45,113 nt of DNA from an uncultured bacterium. GTDB taxonomy: Bacteria > Actinomycetota > Coriobacteriia > Coriobacteriales > Coriobacteriaceae. The DNA is taken from NCBI GenBank assembly GCA_905216045.1, contig CAJMSL010000002.1:1-45113 (forward strand), in the 5' to 3' direction. Under the pieces are notes generated by a model, which did not search any database, was not told the DNA's origin, and worked only from the letters and a program-made list of their open reading frames with translations. This document shows, piece by piece, positions 18,160 through 26,620 of this stretch. Positions within the stretch are counted from its first letter, which is position 1. Each line of letters begins with the position of its first letter. The translations under genes and the position numbers were made by a program.

Positions 18160-19008
18160 ATGCCAAGCTGGAACATTCATATCGCTCAGACGGAGCGTTT
18201 GCTGGAGCGCACCGGTGCGCTTGCCAATAGCGTGCGCGACCGCAATGCCTTTTTGTTTGGCTGCGTGGTTCCGGATATCTTCGTGGGCTATATGGTCCCT
18301 GGCATCGCCGATCCCATCCCGTACCGCATTACGCACTTTGCCAAGCCTGAGCCCATCCCAAAGCCTCGTGAGCATGAGTTCTGGGATACCTATGTGGCAC
18401 CGTTGCTTAAAAGTTCGCCCATCGGTGCGCCAGCCGCGGCGACCTCGATTATCGAGGAACGCGAGCGACTGAACCGCGTGCACTACCCCCAGCGCTACAA
18501 GAATGCCGAGCCGGTTGTCGGTCCCGGCGCTCGTGAGTTCTCGCTTGCGTCCGAGGACGTGGCGCAGTCGTTGCTCGATTTGACGCTGGGTGTCTGGTCG
18601 CATCTGGTGGCCGATACCGTATGGAATACGCGCGTGAATCAGTACCTGGAGGCGCACGGCGGCAAGCCGTGCGAGGAGTTCCGCATTAAAAAGCAAGGCG
18701 ACTTTGACTGGTTTGGCAAGACGCTCGGTATTGTTTCGATTCCGCGCGCGACCGATCGCCTGTATACTGCGGCGACGCGTTTTGGGCAGTATCCCATCCA
18801 TAAGGAGTATGTGCTCAAGACCATCGGCGTTATGCACGAGATCGTGCGCGAAAACCCCGGCGAGCCCGACCATCCGCCATACCGCCTGCTGACCGAGGAA
18901 TTCTTCGACGAAACGTTTACCGAGGTCATCGAGCTGACCGAGGCGGGCTTTGCGGCTCGCGTTGCCGCTTCTGACGTCCCCGCAGTCCCCCTGATCGCTA
19001 GCTGCTAG
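18160..19008 (+). CDS. Zinc-dependent phospholipase C family protein
   Basis: 282 residues from ATG 18160, which has GGGGGTGG in front; the ATG at 18148 is less well placed. The sequence has the zinc_dep_PLPC pattern: MPSWNIHIAQTE at the start, RDRNAFLFGCVVPDIFVGYM, a THFA around residue 60 and GVWSHLVADTVWN about residue 150, with His and Asp at zinc-ligand positions. Whether it cleaves phospholipids is not known; related Coriobacteriia proteins carry only this family label. No signal peptide. It ends exactly at the stop of the opposite-strand gene, sharing CTAG. Confidence 0.75.
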   Translation: MPSWNIHIAQTERLLERTGALANSVRDRNAFLFGCVVPDIFVGYMVPGIADPIPYRITHFAKPEPIPKPREHEFWDTYVAPLLKSSPIGAPAAATSIIEERERLNRVHYPQRYKNAEPVVGPGAREFSLASEDVAQSLLDLTLGVWSHLVADTVWNTRVNQYLEAHGGKPCEEFRIKKQGDFDWFGKTLGIVSIPRATDRLYTAATRFGQYPIHKEYVLKTIGVMHEIVRENPGEPDHPPYRLLTEEFFDETFTEVIELTEAGFAARVAASDVPAVPLIASC

Positions 19009-20078
19009 CCGGCCGGCCCGGCAGTGAATAGCTCAACCCAATCGACAAGTAGCTCTTGCCGTAAGGTATCTTCGGCAATGCGCTCCTGTTTGGTCTTTGG
19101 GATGTGGGGAAGCCCGGCCTTTTTATGGATGAGCTCGGCTATGTGGTCGAAGCTCTTCTTCTCCTTGATCTGGTCATAGGTAATTTGGATGACGTCGTAG
19201 CCCATGCTTGTGAGTGCGGTGGCGCGCTCGGCATCGGAGAGGCTCGCGGCTTCGCTGTCGTGGGCAGAGCGGCCTTGGCATTCCAGAATGACGCCCATGC
19301 TGTCGGTGGCGCTTTCGACGAGGATATCGGCGTAGCAGCAGGTTTTGTCATACAGCGAACGTGCGGCTTCACTGAGCGGGATGCGCGCGTTGTTGGCGAT
19401 CTCGATGCCCTGGCCGCCCTCGTCGCGGGGGAGCGAGATAAGCATGGAGGTCTGTACTTCGAAGGGCGAGGCGGCCTGCCCCGTCATGTGCTCGGCCGCC
19501 CAGCGCAGTTGTTTGACGCCGCGCAGGCCTGCGGCTTGCTTGGCGAACGCGGCGATATCCGTTGCGGTAAGAAGCGGCGTGCGCTTCCACAAGTTGGTGT
19601 CATTGCCCTTGGTGTCGTTAACTCGCTCCCACCCGCAGTTGGGTGGAATGAACTTAAGCGAAATAGCTTCATCGAGTTGTTGTTGCGTTCGCTCGCAGGG
19701 CTTAAACACTGCAAAGGAGCCGCACATCTCGTAGCAAGCCATGAGTAACTGGTTGCGTGAAACCTGCGTAGCAAGGTTGAGCAGCGTGAACTCCGGTGAC
19801 GTGACATCAAACCCATGTTCAGTCTGCCTAAACGACCCCGGAGGTGGTTCTTGGGTCAGGAGGTGCGATTTAAACAGGCTTCGCGACCCGGATTGTGCCC
19901 GAGTGAATACAAGCCTGTGAAGTGGTGCGTGAAGCAGGTCTTTTACAACTGCATGACTTCCGAGGCCACAACATCTGCGATCCATATTGCCAAGGCTAAT
20001 GGCGGGGTAAAGGCCTAATACCTGCGGCGGGATGCGGTAGTAGTTAAAGGCGGATTGCCCACAAAGCGTCAGGTCCAT
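19005..20078 (-). CDS. Restriction-endonuclease-like protein (DUF559/Vsr-like C-terminus)
   Basis: 357 residues, starting after AGGAGGG. The C-terminal part (about 245-325) has a PD-(D/E)xK-like pattern: YADILVESATDSMGVILECQG, then AERATALTSMGYDVIQIT. The spacing D-x(12-13)-ExQ followed by a helix with R and a strand is the arrangement of DUF559/Vsr-type nucleases. The N-terminus MDLTLCGQSAFNYYRIPP resembles starts of AbiEi-type or other two-domain proteins of this lineage, but I cannot name it. No partner gene lies beside it. It may be an abortive-infection or repair nuclease. It converges with the phospholipase-like gene. Confidence 0.6.
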   Translation of the reverse strand: MDLTLCGQSAFNYYRIPPQVLGLYPAISLGNMDRRCCGLGSHAVVKDLLHAPLHRLVFTRAQSGSRSLFKSHLLTQEPPPGSFRQTEHGFDVTSPEFTLLNLATQVSRNQLLMACYEMCGSFAVFKPCERTQQQLDEAISLKFIPPNCGWERVNDTKGNDTNLWKRTPLLTATDIAAFAKQAAGLRGVKQLRWAAEHMTGQAASPFEVQTSMLISLPRDEGGQGIEIANNARIPLSEAARSLYDKTCCYADILVESATDSMGVILECQGRSAHDSEAASLSDAERATALTSMGYDVIQITYDQIKEKKSFDHIAELIHKKAGLPHIPKTKQERIAEDTLRQELLVDWVELFTAGPAG

Positions 20079-20132
20079 AATGCCCTCCTGGCCGAAATCA
20101 TCTCTTTGAAGCGAGTGATGCCAGCGTCAATC

Positions 20133-20257
20133 CGGAAGTATGCGGCAAAATCTGAACCCTATGAGCGGACCTGGCTTTTGAGGCTAGTTTATCAGGCATT
20201 TTGTTGCGAAAAAACAGGGTGTGCTCGGAGGTTCCAGAATTTGCCGCATACTTCCGA
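20133..20257. repeat. Two divergent ~45-bp repeats in inverted orientation
   Basis: The left copy (from CGGAAGTATGCGGCAAA at 20133) and the right copy (ending with its complement TTTGCCGCATACTTCCG at 20257) are 17 of 17 in the core and stay similar outward for about 45 bases (AACC, GAGC and CC-TG blocks). A second pair, GACCTGG with CCAGGTC just beyond, is interleaved. The 20079-20504 gap otherwise holds only the pyk terminator. Confidence 0.7.
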
Positions 20258-20439
20258 AAACCAGGTCGATTTGGTTCTTGCTAAAACGATTTATCAGCCC
20301 TGTGTGAGGTGTGGGTTTGCCACCGGGCGAACACTTTTAGCGCTTGGGGCTTTATTTTTTGGGCCTCGGAGGGCGGATTTCGCGCTTTTGGTAAAGAAAT
20401 GGGTGCGTGTCATGCCGTGCGGTAGGCATCGGCGCACAG

Positions 20440-20476
20440 AAAAAGGGCCCGGAAGGCAATGCCTTCCGGGCCCTTT
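20440..20476 (-). terminator. Terminator of pyk
   Basis: A 14-bp perfect stem GGGCCCGGAAGGCA/TGCCTTCCGGGCCC, followed on the minus strand by TTTTT, 30 bases after the pyk stop codon. Confidence 0.9.
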
Positions 20477-20504
20477 GCAATGCAAATCTGCTTGCAAGTA
20501 CGAT

Positions 20505-21965
20505 TTAGCGCACCTGAGCGACGTATGCGACGTTGGTCGAGGAGACCTTGTCCTCGAGCTGGACGCTCATGCGGGGATCGCCGGCGGTAGCGACGGTCAG
20601 ATCGCCGGCCTCGACGTAGCCGAGCTCCTTAGCGGTCTCGATCGCCTTGACGATCGTGCCGTTGACGGTGCCCTGGGTAATCTCGGCCTGATGCGGGATA
20701 ACGCCCCAGTACATGATCATCTGCTGGACGGCCCACTCGTGGCGGGAGAACGCGCAGATCGGCATGTTGGGACGGAAGTGCGAGATCAGGCGAGCGGTAC
20801 GACCGGTGGTCGTCGGCACGGTGATGCACTTGGCGCCAACGGTGGTAGCCATGTTCACAGCGGACATACCCACAACGTTGTTGACGACGCGGGTGCCATG
20901 AGCGTCAGCCGGAACCTCGAGTGGAGCGTGAGCCGGGAGGTACTTCTCGGTCTCGAGAGCAATGCTGGCCTGCATCTTGACGGCCTCGACCGGGTACTTA
21001 CCGGCAGCGGACTCGCCAGAGAGCATAACGGCGTCGGTGCCGTCGTAAATGGCGTTAGCAACGTCGGCAACCTCGGCGCGCGTCGGGCGCGGGTTCTGCT
21101 GCATGGAGTCGAGCATCTGCGTAGCGGTGATAACGGGCTTGTAGGCCGCGTTGCACTTAGCGATGATCTCCTTCTGGATGTGCGGAACGAGCTCGGGCTT
21201 GATCTCGATGCCCAGGTCGCCACGGGCGACCATGATGCCGTCGGAAGCCTCGAGGATCTCGTCGAAGTTCTCGACGCCCAGGGCGCATTCGATCTTCGGG
21301 AAGATCGTCACGTGCTCGCCGCCGTTCTCGCGGCAAAGCTCGCGGATGCCGCGGACGGACTCGCCGTCACGGATGAAGGAAGCGGCGATGTAGTCGATGT
21401 TCTCGGTCAGGCCAAAGAGGATGTCCTGACGATCGCGCTCGGTGATGGCGGGCAGCGAGATGTTGACGTTGGGCATGTTGACGCCCTTGCGCTCGCCGAT
21501 CAGGCCGTCATTCTTGACGACGCAGGTCATGTCCTGGCCGCTGACGGACTCGACCTCAAGGGCAACCAGGCCGTCATCGATCAGGATGAGGGAGCCCTTC
21601 TCGACCTCGGAGGGCAGAGCCAGGTAGTCGAGGGAGATGTGCTCAGCGGTGCCGTGGAAATCCTCGGTCGTGGGCTGAGCAGTAACGACGATCTTGTCGC
21701 CGGTCTTGACGGCAACCTTCTTGCCGTCGACCAGAAGGCCGGTGCGGACCTCGGGGCCCTTGGTGTCGAGCAGGATGCCGACGGGCATACCGAGCTCCTT
21801 GGAAATACGACGGACGCGCTCGATGCGACCGTGGTGCTCGTCGTAGGATCCGTGCGAGAAGTTAAAACGGGCGACGTTCATGCCCGCCTTGATCATCTCG
21901 CGGATGGTCTCGTCGCTATCGCAGGCGGGACCCATGGTGCATACAATCTTGGTGCGCTTGTACAT
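20505..21965 (-). CDS. pyk: Pyruvate kinase
   Basis: 486 residues. Transfers phosphate from phosphoenolpyruvate to ADP in glycolysis. Motifs run in order: RTKIVCTMGPACDS, NVARFNFSHG, GILLDTKGPEVRTG, the catalytic-lysine region FPKIECALGVENFDEIL, MVARGDLGIEI and the family signature TATQMLDSM. The C-terminal regulatory-like domain is present but the extra PEP-utilising C domain of some Gram-positive enzymes is absent. Start follows GGAGG. Monocistronic with its own terminator. Confidence 0.97.
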   Translation of the reverse strand: MYKRTKIVCTMGPACDSDETIREMIKAGMNVARFNFSHGSYDEHHGRIERVRRISKELGMPVGILLDTKGPEVRTGLLVDGKKVAVKTGDKIVVTAQPTTEDFHGTAEHISLDYLALPSEVEKGSLILIDDGLVALEVESVSGQDMTCVVKNDGLIGERKGVNMPNVNISLPAITERDRQDILFGLTENIDYIAASFIRDGESVRGIRELCRENGGEHVTIFPKIECALGVENFDEILEASDGIMVARGDLGIEIKPELVPHIQKEIIAKCNAAYKPVITATQMLDSMQQNPRPTRAEVADVANAIYDGTDAVMLSGESAAGKYPVEAVKMQASIALETEKYLPAHAPLEVPADAHGTRVVNNVVGMSAVNMATTVGAKCITVPTTTGRTARLISHFRPNMPICAFSRHEWAVQQMIMYWGVIPHQAEITQGTVNGTIVKAIETAKELGYVEAGDLTVATAGDPRMSVQLEDKVSSTNVAYVAQVR

Positions 21966-22021
21966 TCAGACCTCCATCTGACATCGTCTTGCGCTGATAG
22001 ATAAACCATAAGAAATAAAAC

Positions 22022-22060
22022 TGAGATGATTATAACGAAATGACGACCGAATACCCTCAA
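22022..22060 (-). promoter_or_regulatory. Probable pyk promoter
   Basis: The minus strand reads TATAAT at 22034-22029; a clear -35 hexamer is not seen at the right distance. The leader would be about 55 bases. The rest of the AT-rich stretch 22060-22250 shows TGGTAAA/TTTACCA half-sites with an 18-base gap but no gene. Confidence 0.4.
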
Positions 22061-22259
22061 AAATCGACCGTATGCCGAATTAGAAGTTCTTTTTTTGTGG
22101 TAAAAACGGTATATGAAAAATCTTTACCAACCGTTCTGACCGCTGCTATCTGGGCGATATTTCAGTTTGATGATGCACCGAAGAAAAAGCGTTTTATCAA
22201 TGTTGAGCATCACACGGTCTGCATCGTTGCACTCGAGCCGTGTTTCCAATTGGAATGTT

Positions 22260-22289
22260 TTGGCTAGACGCGCCGCTTTGGGGTACCAT
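22260..22289 (+). promoter_or_regulatory. Probable promoter of the P-type ATPase
   Basis: TTGGCT at 22260, an 18-base spacer and TACCAT at 22284. It would start transcription just before the folded leader at 22299-22400. Confidence 0.4.
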
Positions 22290-22298
22290 AGCCCCACT

Positions 22299-22400
22299 AT
22301 CAACTGCCGCTCAGCACGGCAGCCTTGATGAGCCCTTGCCCTTCTCCTGGGAATTATGATCGGGCATCAATCTGCTGAGTGGCCCGAATCCCAGGAGGGG
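22299..22400 (+). promoter_or_regulatory. Structured leader that buries the RBS, candidate ion-responsive RNA
   Basis: Two stem-loops lie between the promoter and the ATPase start. The first (22299-22329) pairs ATCAA-CTGCCG with CGGCAG-cc-TTGAT. The second (22341-22400) pairs CTTCTCCTGGGA with TCCCAGGAGGGG, 12 pairs counting G-U, and has an inner stem CGGGC/GCCCG. Its 3' strand is the Shine-Dalgarno AGGAGGGG, eight bases before the ATG, so the folded state should block translation. It does not show the conserved elements of the yybP-ykoY or NiCo classes as I know them. Function is inferred. Confidence 0.6.
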
Positions 22401-22407
22401 ACTCTAT

Positions 22408-25089
22408 ATGCAAAAGGAATACCTGTCCGCCGCGGCGGAGGTACTCAGCGACCAAGGTGTCGATGAGAACCTCGGCCTGAGCAACGACGAGGCGTCGTCG
22501 CGCCTCGCCAAGACAGGCCCTAACAAGCTCGAGGAAGCCGAGAAGACACCGTTGTGGAAGCGCTTCTTTGAGCAGATGGCCGACCCCATGGTCATCATGT
22601 TGATCGTTGCCGCCGTTATCAGCGCGCTCACGGGTATGGTCAAGGGCGAGCCCGACTTTGCCGATGTCGCCATCATCATGTTCGTCGTTATCGTCAACTC
22701 GGTGCTGGGCGTGGTCCAGGAGGCTAAAAGCGAGGAGGCCCTCGAGGCCCTGCAGGAGATGAGCGCGGCGCAGTCCAAGGTGCTGCGCGACGGCAAGCTT
22801 GTGCACCTGCCGAGCGCCGAGCTCGTGCCCGGCGATGTGATCATGCTCGAGGCGGGCGACTCCGTCCCGGCCGACTGCCGTGTGCTCGAGAGCGCCACGA
22901 TGAAGATCGAAGAGGCCGCACTCACCGGCGAGTCCGTGCCTGTCGAGAAGCATGCCAACGTGATCGAGCTTGCCGCGGGCACCGATGACGTGCCGCTCGG
23001 CGACCGCAAGAACATGTGCTACATGGGCTCCACCGTGGTGTACGGCCGCGGCCGCGCCGTCGTGGTCGGCACCGGCATGGACACCGAGATGGGCAAGATT
23101 GCCGGCGCCCTGGCTGAGGCCAAGGAAGAGCTTACGCCGCTGCAGGTGAAGCTTGCCGAGCTCAGCCGCATCCTCACCATTATGGTGATCGTCATCTGCG
23201 TCGTGATCTTTGGCGTTGACATCCTCCGCCACGGCGTGGGCAACGTCCTTACCGACCCGACTGCCTTGCTCGACACCTTTATGGTCGCCGTCTCGCTCGC
23301 CGTCGCTGCCATCCCCGAGGGCCTGGTCGCCGTCGTGACCATCGTGCTGTCGCTCGGCGTGACCAAGATGGCCAAGCGCCAGGCGATTATCCGCAAGCTC
23401 TCTGCCGTCGAGACCCTCGGCTGCACACAGACTATCTGCTCCGACAAGACCGGTACCCTTACCCAAAACAAGATGACCGTCGTCAAGCATGAGCTCGCCG
23501 CGCCTAAGGAGAAGTTCCTGGCCGGTATGGCGCTGTGCTCCGATGCCCAGTGGGACGAGGAACTGGGCGAGGCCGTGGGCGAGCCGACCGAGTGCGCGCT
23601 CGTCAACGATGCCGGCAAGGCGGGTCTCACTGGCCTGACCGCCGAGCACCCGCGCGTGGGCGAGGCCCCGTTCGACTCTGGCCGCAAGATGATGTCCGTG
23701 GTCGTCGAGACCCTGGACGGCGAGTATGAGCAGTACACCAAGGGCGCGCCCGACGTGGTGATCGGCCTGTGCACCCATATCTACGACGGCGACAAGGTCG
23801 TTCCGCTGACCGAGGAGCGTCGTGCCGAGCGCGTGGCCGCCAACAAGGTCATGGCCGACGAGGCCCTGCGCGTGCTGGCGCTGGCAAGCCGCACCTACAC
23901 CGAGGTCCCGAGCGACTGCAGCCCCGCTGCGCTCGAGCACGACCTGGTCTTCTGCGGCCTGTCCGGCATGATTGACCCTGTCCGCCCCGAGGTCGCCGAC
24001 GCCATCCGCGAGGCCCACGATGCCGGTATTCGCACCGTCATGATCACGGGCGACCACATCGACACCGCCGTGGCCATCGCCAAGCAGCTGGGCATCGTCA
24101 CCGATCGCAACCATGCCATCACCGGTGCCGACCTCGATCGCATGAGCGACGAGGAACTCGACGCGCACATCGAGGACTACGGCGTGTACGCCCGCGTCCA
24201 ACCCGAGCACAAGACACGCATCGTCGAGGCTTGGAAGTCGCGCGACCAGATCGTGGCCATGACGGGCGACGGCGTCAACGACGCCCCGTCCATCAAGCGC
24301 GCCGACATCGGCGTTGGCATGGGCATCACCGGCACCGACGTCACCAAGAACGTCGCCGACATGGTGCTTGCCGATGACAACTTCGCCACCATCATCGGTG
24401 CCTGCGAAGAGGGTCGCCGCATCTACGACAACATCCGCAAGGTCATCCAGTTCCTGCTTTCGGCCAACCTTGCCGAGGTATTCTCGGTGTTTATCGCCAC
24501 GCTCATCGGCTTTACCATCTTCCAGCCGGTGCAGCTGCTGTGGGTGAACCTGGTCACCGACTGCTTCCCCGCGCTCGCGCTGGGCATGGAGGATGCCGAG
24601 GGCGACATCATGAAGCGCAAGCCGCGCAACGCCAAGGACGGTGTCTTTGCCGGACATATGGGTCTGGACTGCGTGGTCCAGGGCCTAATCATCACCGTGC
24701 TGGTGCTGGCGAGCTTCTTTGTGGGCGTGTACTTTGACATGGGCTACATCCACATCGCCGATATGATCGCCGGCAATGCCGACGAGGAAGGCGTGATGAT
24801 GGCGTTCATCACGCTCAACATGGTCGAGATTTTCCACTGCTTCAATATGCGCAGCCGTCGTGCGTCGCTGTTCACCATGAAGAAGCAGAACAAGTGGCTG
24901 TGGGCTTCCGCCGCGCTGGCACTGGTGCTGACGGTGATCGTGACCGTGCAGCCGACGCTTGCCGAGATGTTCTTTGGTCCTGTGACGCTTGAGCTCAAGG
25001 GCGTTCTTGCCGCGCTGGGCCTGGCCTTCCTGATCATCCCGCTGATGGAGATCTACAAGGCGATCATGCGCGCTGTGGAGAAAGAGTAG
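22408..25089 (+). CDS. Cation-transporting P-type ATPase, Ca2+-type
   Basis: 893 residues. P2-type pump exporting a cation, most likely Ca2+, across the membrane at the cost of ATP. In order: N-terminal cation_ATPase_N domain (1-70), helices M1-M2, actuator with TGES at 173-176, M3-M4 with the cation-site PEGL at 303-306, phosphorylation DKTGT with Asp346, nucleotide domain with KGAP, the hinge MTGDGVNDAP, and six C-terminal helices. PEGL with the following M5-M6 sequence (NLAEVF, NLVTDCFPALALG) fits Ca2+ ATPases of the PMCA/SERCA type; Mn2+ cannot be excluded. A leader RNA likely controls translation. Confidence 0.93.
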   Translation: MQKEYLSAAAEVLSDQGVDENLGLSNDEASSRLAKTGPNKLEEAEKTPLWKRFFEQMADPMVIMLIVAAVISALTGMVKGEPDFADVAIIMFVVIVNSVLGVVQEAKSEEALEALQEMSAAQSKVLRDGKLVHLPSAELVPGDVIMLEAGDSVPADCRVLESATMKIEEAALTGESVPVEKHANVIELAAGTDDVPLGDRKNMCYMGSTVVYGRGRAVVVGTGMDTEMGKIAGALAEAKEELTPLQVKLAELSRILTIMVIVICVVIFGVDILRHGVGNVLTDPTALLDTFMVAVSLAVAAIPEGLVAVVTIVLSLGVTKMAKRQAIIRKLSAVETLGCTQTICSDKTGTLTQNKMTVVKHELAAPKEKFLAGMALCSDAQWDEELGEAVGEPTECALVNDAGKAGLTGLTAEHPRVGEAPFDSGRKMMSVVVETLDGEYEQYTKGAPDVVIGLCTHIYDGDKVVPLTEERRAERVAANKVMADEALRVLALASRTYTEVPSDCSPAALEHDLVFCGLSGMIDPVRPEVADAIREAHDAGIRTVMITGDHIDTAVAIAKQLGIVTDRNHAITGADLDRMSDEELDAHIEDYGVYARVQPEHKTRIVEAWKSRDQIVAMTGDGVNDAPSIKRADIGVGMGITGTDVTKNVADMVLADDNFATIIGACEEGRRIYDNIRKVIQFLLSANLAEVFSVFIATLIGFTIFQPVQLLWVNLVTDCFPALALGMEDAEGDIMKRKPRNAKDGVFAGHMGLDCVVQGLIITVLVLASFFVGVYFDMGYIHIADMIAGNADEEGVMMAFITLNMVEIFHCFNMRSRRASLFTMKKQNKWLWASAALALVLTVIVTVQPTLAEMFFGPVTLELKGVLAALGLAFLIIPLMEIYKAIMRAVEKE

Positions 25090-25116
25090 CGTACTCGTCC
25101 GGGCCCGCCCCACGCC

Positions 25117-25226
25117 CTTTCTCCCTCACTGGTCCTCGCGCTTCGCGCTGCGGGATCGCTCAGAAGAAACCCCTCTCGGCGGTCGGGCCTTCGGACAACC
25201 TCTCGGGACCGTAAGCTGAGGGAAAG
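25117..25226 (+). other. Possible folded 3' region between ATPase gene and rsgA
   Basis: CTTTCTCCCTCA at 25117-25128 can pair with TGAGGGAAAG at 25217-25226, with two unpaired bases, enclosing smaller stems (CGCGC-TT-CGCG at about 25136 and CGGTC/GACCG) and a repeated CCTCTCGG. It ends just before the terminator at 25232, so it could be an ATPase 3' UTR or a small RNA. No family is recognised. Confidence 0.3.
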
Positions 25227-25231
25227 TTTGT

Positions 25232-25266
25232 GAGCCGATCGAGCGTTTGCTCGACCGGCTCTTTTT
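25232..25266 (+). terminator. Terminator after the P-type ATPase gene
   Basis: GAGCCGatCGAGC pairs with GCTCGacCGGCTC and is followed by TTTTT. The tail CTCTTTTTGATTTA is repeated exactly 31 bases later at 25290-25303. Confidence 0.85.
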
Positions 25267-25345
25267 GATTTAGGGCTTTGCCCGGCCAGCTCTTTTTGAT
25301 TTAAAATACCTGCTCAGTTGTGATTTATGGTGCTGGGAGGCGCTT

Positions 25346-26530
25346 GTGGGCAAGGCTAAGGCTAAGGCGAAGAAAAAGACGACGGGGGCGCGGGCTAAGC
25401 GTGATCGTCGTCGGAAGCTCGCGACCGAGGCTCCCGTATCTGCTGAGGAGCTGCTGGCAAGCGTGCCGGGGCTTGACGCGCTGCAGGACGTTCCGGCGTT
25501 TGATGACCTGCCAGTCGATGAAACCCAGCAGACTGCCTTTGATGATTTCTGCGCACATGCTGAGGAGCCCGAGCAGATGCAGCTTGGCGCCGTGGTGCGC
25601 TTAGATCGCGGGTTTCCGCTGGTGGTGACGGCCGACGATACCTTTCGTGCCGAGCATGCCGTGGGGTTTGCCAAGTCGCGCGGCGAGGACGAGGTGCTGC
25701 TGCCCGCCGTGGGCGACCGTGCGGCGGTGCGCCGCGCTCCCGGGCACGATATGGGCGTGATTGAGTGCGTTCTGCCGCGCCGTACGAGCTTTGAGCGTTG
25801 GCGCGGCCGTGCCCGCGGAGAGCGTCAGGTGCTCTGCTCCAACGTGGATAGCGTGCTAATCGTGCAGGCGCTCGGTGCCGGTGAGGTGCTGCTCGACCGC
25901 GTGGCGCGCTCGCTGGTGTTGGCGCTCGACTGCGATGCCGAGCCGGTGGTGGTGCTCACCAAAGCTGACCGCTGCGATGCCGAGGAGCTCGAGCGCGATC
26001 TGGACCGCGTGCGCCGCCTGGTGGGTCCGGACGTGCGCGTGATCGTGACGTCCTCTGCTGAGGGCCGCGGCCTGGACGAGGTCCGTGTCTGCGTGCCTGC
26101 CGGGAGCTGCGCCATGATTCTGGGCGAGTCGGGTGCCGGCAAGTCGACGCTGCTCAATGCACTGCTGGGCCACGATACGTTGGCGACCGGCGGTGTGCGC
26201 GAACGCGACGACCAGGGCCGTCACACTACCGTCGCGCGCGTGATGGTGGCGCTGCCGGGCGACGCCGGTGTGATCGCCGATGCCCCGGGCCTGCGCAGCC
26301 TACCGCTCGTGGGTCACGAGCGGGGTCTGGCGCGCGCCTTCCCCGAGATTGTCGAGGCATCGCGCGCGTGCCGGTTTGGCGATTGCACACATACCCATGA
26401 GCCGGGTTGCGCCGTTCGCGAGGCCGAGGACGCCGGGCAGATCGACAGTCTGCGTCTGGAAACGTTCCAAAACTTGGCGTCATCCATGCGCGTGAGCGCT
26501 CAAATGCTCGATCCCGATGTTCATCTGTAA
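25346..26530 (+). CDS. rsgA: Ribosome small-subunit-dependent GTPase A
   Basis: 394 residues; a late 30S assembly GTPase. Starts at GTG 25346, after GGGAGG. The first 70 residues are a Lys/Arg-rich and acidic extension longer than usual. An OB-fold follows, then a circularly permuted G domain: VVLTKADRCD (G4) comes before LGESGAGKSTLLNAL (G1) and DAPGLRSLPL (G3). The C-terminal zinc knuckle CRFGDCTHTHEPGC is intact. It ends in its own terminator. Confidence 0.94.
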   Translation: MGKAKAKAKKKTTGARAKRDRRRKLATEAPVSAEELLASVPGLDALQDVPAFDDLPVDETQQTAFDDFCAHAEEPEQMQLGAVVRLDRGFPLVVTADDTFRAEHAVGFAKSRGEDEVLLPAVGDRAAVRRAPGHDMGVIECVLPRRTSFERWRGRARGERQVLCSNVDSVLIVQALGAGEVLLDRVARSLVLALDCDAEPVVVLTKADRCDAEELERDLDRVRRLVGPDVRVIVTSSAEGRGLDEVRVCVPAGSCAMILGESGAGKSTLLNALLGHDTLATGGVRERDDQGRHTTVARVMVALPGDAGVIADAPGLRSLPLVGHERGLARAFPEIVEASRACRFGDCTHTHEPGCAVREAEDAGQIDSLRLETFQNLASSMRVSAQMLDPDVHL

Positions 26531-26547
26531 TTGATTTTTCCTATGAC

Positions 26548-26582
26548 AGCCGTCTCCCAACTGTTCGGGAGACGGCTTTTTT
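26548..26582 (+). terminator. Terminator of rsgA
   Basis: AGCCGTCTCCC pairs perfectly with GGGAGACGGCT around an eight-base loop and is followed by TTTTTT. Confidence 0.9.
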
Positions 26583-26620
26583 GCTGCGGAAAAGCCTCGA
26601 AACATGCAGTTTGCTGACGT

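Noticed and set aside
19005..19008. Overlap of two convergent stop codons as a regulatory device
   Set aside because: CTAG is self-complementary, so the two stops coincide by simple sequence; nothing further supports a role.
20055..22004. Long plus-strand open frame opposite pyk
   Set aside because: The minus strand encodes a complete pyruvate kinase with all motifs; the plus frame has none and runs through the pyk terminator.
22299..22400. yybP-ykoY or NiCo riboswitch
   Set aside because: The conserved loop sequences of these classes, as far as I recall them, are missing; only the general fold over the RBS is supported.
22354..24657. Long minus-strand open frame opposite the P-type ATPase
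   Set aside because: Shadow of a fully motif-supported gene; its residue makeup (His, Asp, Gly, Val) is typical of antisense GC-rich frames.
25259..25303. Two copies of CTCTTTTTGATTTA as a transposon footprint
   Set aside because: They are 14-bp copies 31 bases apart next to a terminator tail; more likely a small local duplication.
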